DNA from: Myxococcota bacterium
GTDB taxonomy: Bacteria > Myxococcota_A > UBA9160 > PR03
Reading direction: 5' to 3'
Length of the DNA stretch: 9,221 nucleotides
NCBI GenBank assembly: GCA_025453505.1
Contig: JALOQG010000100.1
Span: 1 to 9,221, forward strand
A program made the position numbers and the translations under genes. The notes beneath the pieces were generated by a model. The model was given only the letters and a program-made list of their open reading frames with translations. It had not been told where the DNA came from and did not search any database. Shown in pieces: positions 6,104-9,221 of this stretch; position 1 is the first letter of the stretch, and every line of letters starts with the position of its first letter.

Positions 6104-6928
6104 TCAGTCCAGCAGCCGCGTCTTGAAGAACGCGAGGATCTCGTCGCGCGCCTGCACGGTCGGCTGCCCGGCCGCGTCGATGAGATGCAGCGTGACGACG
6201 CTGTGCGGGTTGCGCATCGGCGCATCCGGATTCGCCGCCGCGTCGGGCAGCACGCGGCCGACGAAGCGGTCGCCGAGCGCGCGTTCGTAGGCGGCGAAAC
6301 GTTCGGCGCGGCAGAAGGCGTCGCCTTCGAAGCGGTACGCGAGCACCGTCAGGTCCTCGCGCTGCATGCGCTCCTTCACCGCCGCCAGCTCGTGCGGCGC
6401 GATGTGCATGCCGGCCTTGTCGAGCAGCGGCAGCGACGGCTGCGAGAGCACCGGCGCCAGAACCGCGGGCTCGAGCATCAACGAGAGCGCGAAGTTGCCG
6501 GTGAAGCACATGCCGATCGCGCCGACGCCGCGACCGCCGCAGAGCGGGTGCGCGTGCGCCGCGAGCGCGCGCAGCCACGCCGTGACGGGACTCGACTCGT
6601 TCGCGGCGAAGGCGCGGAACTCGCGGCTGATGCAGGCGCGCGCGATCACCCCGGCACCGCGCAGCAGCGTCCCGATTCCTCCGGGTGCGACGGGCGCGCC
6701 CGCCGTGCCGAACAGATCGGGCATCCAGACGGTGAAGCCGGCCTCGCGCACCCAGCGCGCGAAGCGGGCGACGTGCGGCGAGATGCCGGGCATCTCGGTC
6801 ATCACGATCACCGCCGGTCCGCTCCCCGAGACGAAGACGCGCTTCGTCTGGCCCTGGAAGGTCAGCGGGCGGGGATCGAAGTCGTCGAGCGGATCGTGTT
6901 GCGTGAGATCCCGGTCGGGCGACGTCAT
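6104..6928 (-). CDS. Dienelactone hydrolase family protein
   Basis: A 274-residue alpha/beta-hydrolase of the dienelactone hydrolase (carboxymethylenebutenolidase) family, cytoplasmic. The nucleophile elbow is GAIGMCFTGNFAL with Cys141. The acid is Asp203 in YRFEGDAFC and the base is His242 in RNPHSVVT. Glu45 in VMTEMPGIS matches the glutamate that interacts with the nucleophilic cysteine in this family. All four active-site residues are therefore present and in the usual order. The founding enzymes open dienelactones in chloroaromatic breakdown, but most relatives act on unknown esters or lactones. No ring-cleavage genes are nearby, so no pathway is implied. The ATG at 6928 has no recognisable Shine-Dalgarno sequence, but a TAGCGT hexamer lies six bases before it, which fits a leaderless mRNA. 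The N-terminal 20 residues are acidic and poorly conserved in appearance. The gene converges with the Gre-like gene. Confidence -1.
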   Translation of the reverse strand: MTSPDRDLTQHDPLDDFDPRPLTFQGQTKRVFVSGSGPAVIVMTEMPGISPHVARFARWVREAGFTVWMPDLFGTAGAPVAPGGIGTLLRGAGVIARACISREFRAFAANESSPVTAWLRALAAHAHPLCGGRGVGAIGMCFTGNFALSLMLEPAVLAPVLSQPSLPLLDKAGMHIAPHELAAVKERMQREDLTVLAYRFEGDAFCRAERFAAYERALGDRFVGRVLPDAAANPDAPMRNPHSVVTLHLIDAAGQPTVQARDEILAFFKTRLLD

Positions 6929-6934
6929 GCGCGG

Positions 6935-6940
6935 ACGCTA
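6935..6940 (-). promoter_or_regulatory. Possible -10 element for leaderless transcription of the hydrolase
   Basis: TAGCGT on the minus strand ends six bases before the ATG at 6928, so transcription would start about at the A of the ATG. The start codon lacks a ribosome binding site, which agrees with a leaderless message. No good -35 match is visible. Confidence -1.
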
Positions 6941-7025
6941 CCACGGGTCGGTCGCGCGGCGGGCGAGCCTTCCTTCGCTGATGCTCTTCGAGCCGTCGGG
7001 ATGCGTGCTGGCGCGTGTGGGGGGG

Positions 7026-7053
7026 CTGGCAGCGCGCCTGCGGTCGCTATCGT
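7026..7053 (+). promoter_or_regulatory. Possible -35/-10 promoter for the secreted protein gene
   Basis: CTGGCA (7026-7031, four of six matches to TTGACA) and TATCGT (7048-7053, TANNNT) are separated by 16 bases. The -10 ends 33 bases before the ATG at 7087. It is weak but well placed. Confidence -1.
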
Positions 7054-7086
7054 CGCGGCCTGAAACCGATCGGGGAGATGCCTCGC

Positions 7087-7593
7087 ATGCAACGCCACGT
7101 CCTTCTGCTCGCTCTCTCGGCCTTCGTGCTCGCGCTCGCCGCCGCTCCGGCGCAGGCCCGCGAGGCCAAGCGCTACGGGATCCGCGGCGTCTTCCTCGCG
7201 TGGGACGAAGCGCGCAACGTGTTCCAGATCGAGGTCAAATCGAACGAGGCCCCGAGCTTCGGCGGCTCGACCGCCGGCGACAAGGCGCCGAGCGACGTCG
7301 AGATCGGCAAGCCGATGGAGCTCTCGGTGAAGCCCGAAGGCTCGGTGCTCTCGCGCACCGTGATCAAGAGCACGAAGGGCACCGGTCTCGACAACTCCGG
7401 CACGATCGAGGGCTTCCGGAAGGCCGTCGAGCTGATTCCGCGGGACCGGCCGGTGGTGCTCTCGATCGAGAAGAACCAGGTGACCGCCGAAGGCGCGCCG
7501 CCCTACCGACTCCAGACGGTGTTCATCCCGCTGAGCGACGAGGAGATCGAGCGCCGCATCCGGGAGTTCACCGAGGGCAAGGACGGCGAGTAG
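7087..7593 (+). CDS. Secreted protein of unknown function
   Basis: 168 residues. It begins with a clear Sec signal peptide: basic MQRH, hydrophobic core VLLLALSAFVLALAAAP, and an Ala-Gln-Ala site for cleavage after residue 24. The mature protein is about 144 residues, has no further membrane segment, and should be periplasmic or secreted. I do not recognise the family. Alternating hydrophobic residues (YGIRGVFLAWDEARNVFQIEV at 30-50, then PMELSV and RPVVLSIEKN) suggest a small beta-barrel or OB-like fold, and residues 150-165 (SDEEIERRIREF) form a charged helix. An ATG at 7078 is also in frame, but GGGGAG (7072-7077) touches it directly and stands nine bases before the ATG at 7087, so the later start is preferred. 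The stop converges on the oxidoreductase gene with nine bases between. A real gene with good confidence; no function assigned. Confidence -1.
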   Translation: MQRHVLLLALSAFVLALAAAPAQAREAKRYGIRGVFLAWDEARNVFQIEVKSNEAPSFGGSTAGDKAPSDVEIGKPMELSVKPEGSVLSRTVIKSTKGTGLDNSGTIEGFRKAVELIPRDRPVVLSIEKNQVTAEGAPPYRLQTVFIPLSDEEIERRIREFTEGKDGE

Positions 7594-7602
7594 CGCAGCG
7601 CG

Positions 7603-8628
7603 TCAACGTCGCAGCTCTGCGACGATCGCCGACACCGCAGCGTCGTCGGCGGGATCTTCCGGCAGCGGCAAACACAGGCGCTGCGCGAGTCCGGCGTACC
7701 CGCTGCGCAGCACGGCAGCGAGCGCGCCGTAGGGTGCCGACGCTGCGAACGCGTCGAGCATCGCGTCGTCCACGTACGCGGCCAGCGTGTCCCAGTGGCC
7801 CTCGCGGCTCGCGCGGTGCAGCGCCTCGCCGCGTTCCTGCCAGCCGAAGAGGGCGAGGCTCGGCCAGTAGGCCGGCGTCGAGTAGAGGAAGCCGAGCAGC
7901 TGGCGGACGCCCTCCCGCGCCCGCGCGACCGCGGCCGCGTCGTGCCCCGTCGCGACGAGCGGGCTGGCGACGATCCGCACGGCGGAGGCGTCGCGTGACG
8001 CCCGCGCCGCGCCCCGCGCGACGCGCGGCACCACGACCTCGCGCAGATGGCGCGGCGCCGCGCTGGTGGGATGCGTGACGAGCACGTCGGCGATCTCGCC
8101 GGCGAGCGCCGTCATCGCGGGTCCGATCGCGCCGAGTGCGATCGGGATCCCTGCGTGCGGCAGCGGCTCCGGGCGGAAGAAGGGCTGGAGCCGTGCGAAG
8201 CGATGGTGGGTGCCCTCGAAATGCAGCGGTGTCCCGTTCTGGAAGGCGTCGAAGATCGCGCGCAGCGCGCCGACGTACTCGCGCATGCGCGGCACGGGCG
8301 CGGTCCACGGCGTTCCGTAGCGGCCTTCTACGTTGCCGCGCACCTGCGACCCGAGTCCGAGTTCGAAGCGTCCGCCCGACGCCTCCGCGAGATCCCACGC
8401 CGCGATCGCGACGGCCATCGGGCTGCGCGGAAACGCGACGAGGACGCCGGTCGCGACGCGCAGCCGTGTCGTCGCGCGCAGTGCGGCGGCGGCCGCGAGC
8501 AGGCCGTCGTGCACGGCTTCCGGCACCGAGAGTCCGTCGAAGCCGAGCGACTCGGCGCGCCGCGCGTGCGCCTCGACGCGCGAGAGCGGCAGGCGCTGGT
8601 CCATCGTGGCGAAGACTTCGAAGCTCAT
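7603..8628 (-). CDS. LLM-class F420-dependent oxidoreductase (TIGR03617-like)
   Basis: A 341-residue cytoplasmic luciferase-like (bacterial luciferase/F420 reductase superfamily) TIM-barrel oxidoreductase. Family features in order are EVFATMDQRLPLSRVEAHARRAESLGFDGL (residues 4-33), the strand RLRVATGVLVAFPRSPMAVA (56-74), ASGGRFELGLGSQVRGNVEGRYG (83-105), the substrate-side segment PWTAPVPRMREYV (108-119), and FLYSTPAYWPSL (247-258) with LFGWQERGEALH. This order and the FPRSPM and RGNVEGRYG signatures fit the TIGR03617 (MSMEG_2256-like) group, predicted to use coenzyme F420. Substrates are unknown. A GTG at 8715 would add 29 residues, but family proteins start near MSFEVF, so ATG 8628 is preferred; no strong ribosome binding site precedes it. 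A perfect 15-bp palindrome begins seven bases upstream of the ATG. The gene converges with the secreted-protein gene and diverges from the small membrane protein gene. Confidence -1.
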   Translation of the reverse strand: MSFEVFATMDQRLPLSRVEAHARRAESLGFDGLSVPEAVHDGLLAAAAALRATTRLRVATGVLVAFPRSPMAVAIAAWDLAEASGGRFELGLGSQVRGNVEGRYGTPWTAPVPRMREYVGALRAIFDAFQNGTPLHFEGTHHRFARLQPFFRPEPLPHAGIPIALGAIGPAMTALAGEIADVLVTHPTSAAPRHLREVVVPRVARGAARASRDASAVRIVASPLVATGHDAAAVARAREGVRQLLGFLYSTPAYWPSLALFGWQERGEALHRASREGHWDTLAAYVDDAMLDAFAASAPYGALAAVLRSGYAGLAQRLCLPLPEDPADDAAVSAIVAELRR

Positions 8629-8635
8629 GCGCGCC

Positions 8636-8650
8636 TGCAGCGCCGCTGCA
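8636..8650. promoter_or_regulatory. Perfect 15-bp palindrome next to the oxidoreductase start
   Basis: TGCAGCG-C-CGCTGCA has seven perfect base pairs around one central base (8643). It ends seven bases before the ATG at 8628, covering where a ribosome binding site would be. It could be a repressor operator or an mRNA hairpin that controls translation initiation. Confidence -1.
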
Positions 8651-8794
8651 AGTGGGATTGCCGATGCCACGCGAGGCGGAGCCTCTTCCGATCCGTCGCG
8701 AAGTCGAAGCAACACCCCACGGCGCGCCGCTCCCAGTCGGCCGGGCCCTTGGTAGGGGGCCGTCCCGCGCGGGGCAAGCCCGCCCCGTCCGCGG

Positions 8795-8842
8795 AGCGAC
8801 TTCGGCCGCGCGGACGGCTAGGCTCGAGGCTGCGAAGTCGCT
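8795..8842. repeat. 10-bp inverted repeat bracketing the small-gene promoter
   Basis: AGCGACTTCG (8795-8804) and its exact reverse complement CGAAGTCGCT (8833-8842) are 28 bases apart. They flank a TAGGCT -10-like hexamer, and the right arm ends one base before the AGAAGGGA ribosome binding site of the gene at 8857. The arms would lie near -35 and just after the transcription start. A separate CGGGGC/GCCCCG stem is at 8770-8787. The rest of the 228-bp gap (8629-8856) holds no gene that I can support. Confidence -1.
8819..8824 (+). promoter_or_regulatory. Possible -10 element for the small membrane protein
   Basis: TAGGCT (TANNNT) ends 32 bases before the ATG at 8857 and lies inside the 10-bp inverted repeat. 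The same hexamer precedes the metallopeptidase at 3748-3753. No clear -35 element is seen. Confidence -1.
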
Positions 8843-8856
8843 GAGAAGGGAACCCG

Positions 8857-9108
8857 ATGGACTCGATCGAAGGCGGTGTCGAAGCGAGCCCTGCGCCGGC
8901 GCGGCCCGTGGGCTGGCGCGCCGCCGTGGCGCACGAGATCCGGACGCATCGCATCACCTACGTCGCGATCGCAGCCTTCTGCGGGATCGGGCCGGTGCTG
9001 GTGAAGATGGTCTTCCCCGAGGCGTCGACGGGCCTCGTCGTGTTCGGCGGCGTGATCCTCGGCATCCACTTCGCATTCTGCGCGCTCGCGGACAAGATCT
9101 TCGAGTAG
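8857..9108 (+). CDS. Small two-helix membrane protein, unknown function
   Basis: 83 residues. The N-terminal part (1-31) is polar, with GWRAAVAHEIRTHR before the membrane. Two hydrophobic segments follow, about 33-52 (ITYVAIAAFCGIGPVLVKMV) and about 57-77 (STGLVVFGGVILGIHFAFCAL), joined by the short FPEA turn. The protein ends in a charged DKIFE tail. This fits a hairpin inner-membrane protein with both ends on the same side, probably the cytoplasm. I do not recognise a named family. The start is well supported: AGAAGGGA (8844-8851) lies five bases before the ATG. The gene is divergent from the oxidoreductase gene, 228 bp from its start, and converges on a gene entering from the right with 25 bp between stops. 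It is likely a real gene because the ribosome binding site, membrane pattern and spacing all agree. Confidence -1.
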   Translation: MDSIEGGVEASPAPARPVGWRAAVAHEIRTHRITYVAIAAFCGIGPVLVKMVFPEASTGLVVFGGVILGIHFAFCALADKIFE

Positions 9109-9133
9109 CGCGCATTCCCGCGTCGGCACTCCG

Positions 9134-9221
9134 TCAGGCGAAGAGCGCCTCGCACCCCGTACCGGCGAGCCGCGCGTCGACCCACGCGCGATCGCTCGCC
9201 GCGAGCGCGGCGTGGCCCTCG
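9134..9221 (-). CDS. C-terminal end of an unidentified protein, cut by the window edge
   Basis: The minus strand is open from the window edge to a TGA at 9136-9134, giving 28 or more residues that end in RAWVDARLAGTGCEALFA. The amino-acid composition is plausible for a coding C-terminus, and the convergent placement with a 25-bp gap fits the compact style of the window. The fragment is too short to assign a family or function. Confidence -1.
   Translation of the reverse strand, partial: EGHAALAASDRAWVDARLAGTGCEALFA

Noticed and set aside
5526..6944. Minus-strand 472-codon frame across the hydrolase and Gre-like genes
   Set aside because: It is out of frame with both, Arg-rich and has no motifs; it is a shadow of the two real genes.
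8770..8787. CGGGGC/GCCCCG stem with a six-base loop as a terminator
   Set aside because: No T-run follows on either strand and the flanking genes diverge, so there is nothing to terminate here. It may be a chance GC-rich stem.
1..9221. CRISPR array, tRNA, rRNA, insertion sequence or phage genes
   Set aside because: No regularly spaced repeats, cloverleaf-like sequence, transposase or phage motifs were seen on either strand when reading by eye.

Overview
The window is very GC-rich (about 70% by eye), densely packed, and its genes alternate strands in short blocks. The mix of families suggests an uncultivated or environmental deltaproteobacterium-like lineage (Myxococcota or Binatota type) or another high-GC soil or marine bacterium. 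That mix is an F420-type luciferase-like oxidoreductase of the TIGR03617 kind, an exported COG4798 methyltransferase, a Peptidase_Mx-like zinc protein and a dienelactone hydrolase. The taxonomic placement is inference; there is no rRNA or marker gene here.

Layout. (1) 1-3596, minus strand: an exported SAM-methyltransferase-like protein (2757-3596); a 238-bp gap with a palindrome just upstream of the next ribosome binding site; a thiamine-diphosphate enzyme of the acetolactate synthase superfamily with a TTG start (791-2518); and, overlapping its stop by one base, an extended SDR/NAD-epimerase gene that looks broken (1-791), with a frameshift, an internal deletion and an in-frame TAG. (2) 3783-6085, plus strand: a compact three-gene cassette of a zinc metallopeptidase (HEAAH plus downstream Glu), an ATP-grasp ligase resembling D-Ala-D-Ala ligase (4-bp ATGA overlap), and a Gre-factor-like protein (24 bp later). 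(3) 6104-6928, minus: a dienelactone hydrolase-family protein with a complete Glu/Cys/Asp/His set and a possible leaderless promoter. (4) 7087-7593, plus: a small secreted protein of unknown function. (5) 7603-8628, minus: a TIGR03617-like F420-dependent oxidoreductase with a perfect 15-bp palindrome next to its start codon. (6) 8857-9108, plus: a two-helix membrane protein. (7) 9134-9221, minus: the last 28 codons of an unidentified gene.

The most interesting unit is the protease, ligase and Gre-like cassette at 3783-6085. It has tight translational coupling and its own strong ribosome binding sites. A peptide or amide bond-forming enzyme, a peptide bond-cleaving enzyme and an RNA-polymerase secondary-channel-type protein appear to be made together. 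No function is established by the sequence alone. No RNA genes, CRISPR arrays, insertion sequences or phage genes were seen, and no gene-free stretch exceeds 300 bp.
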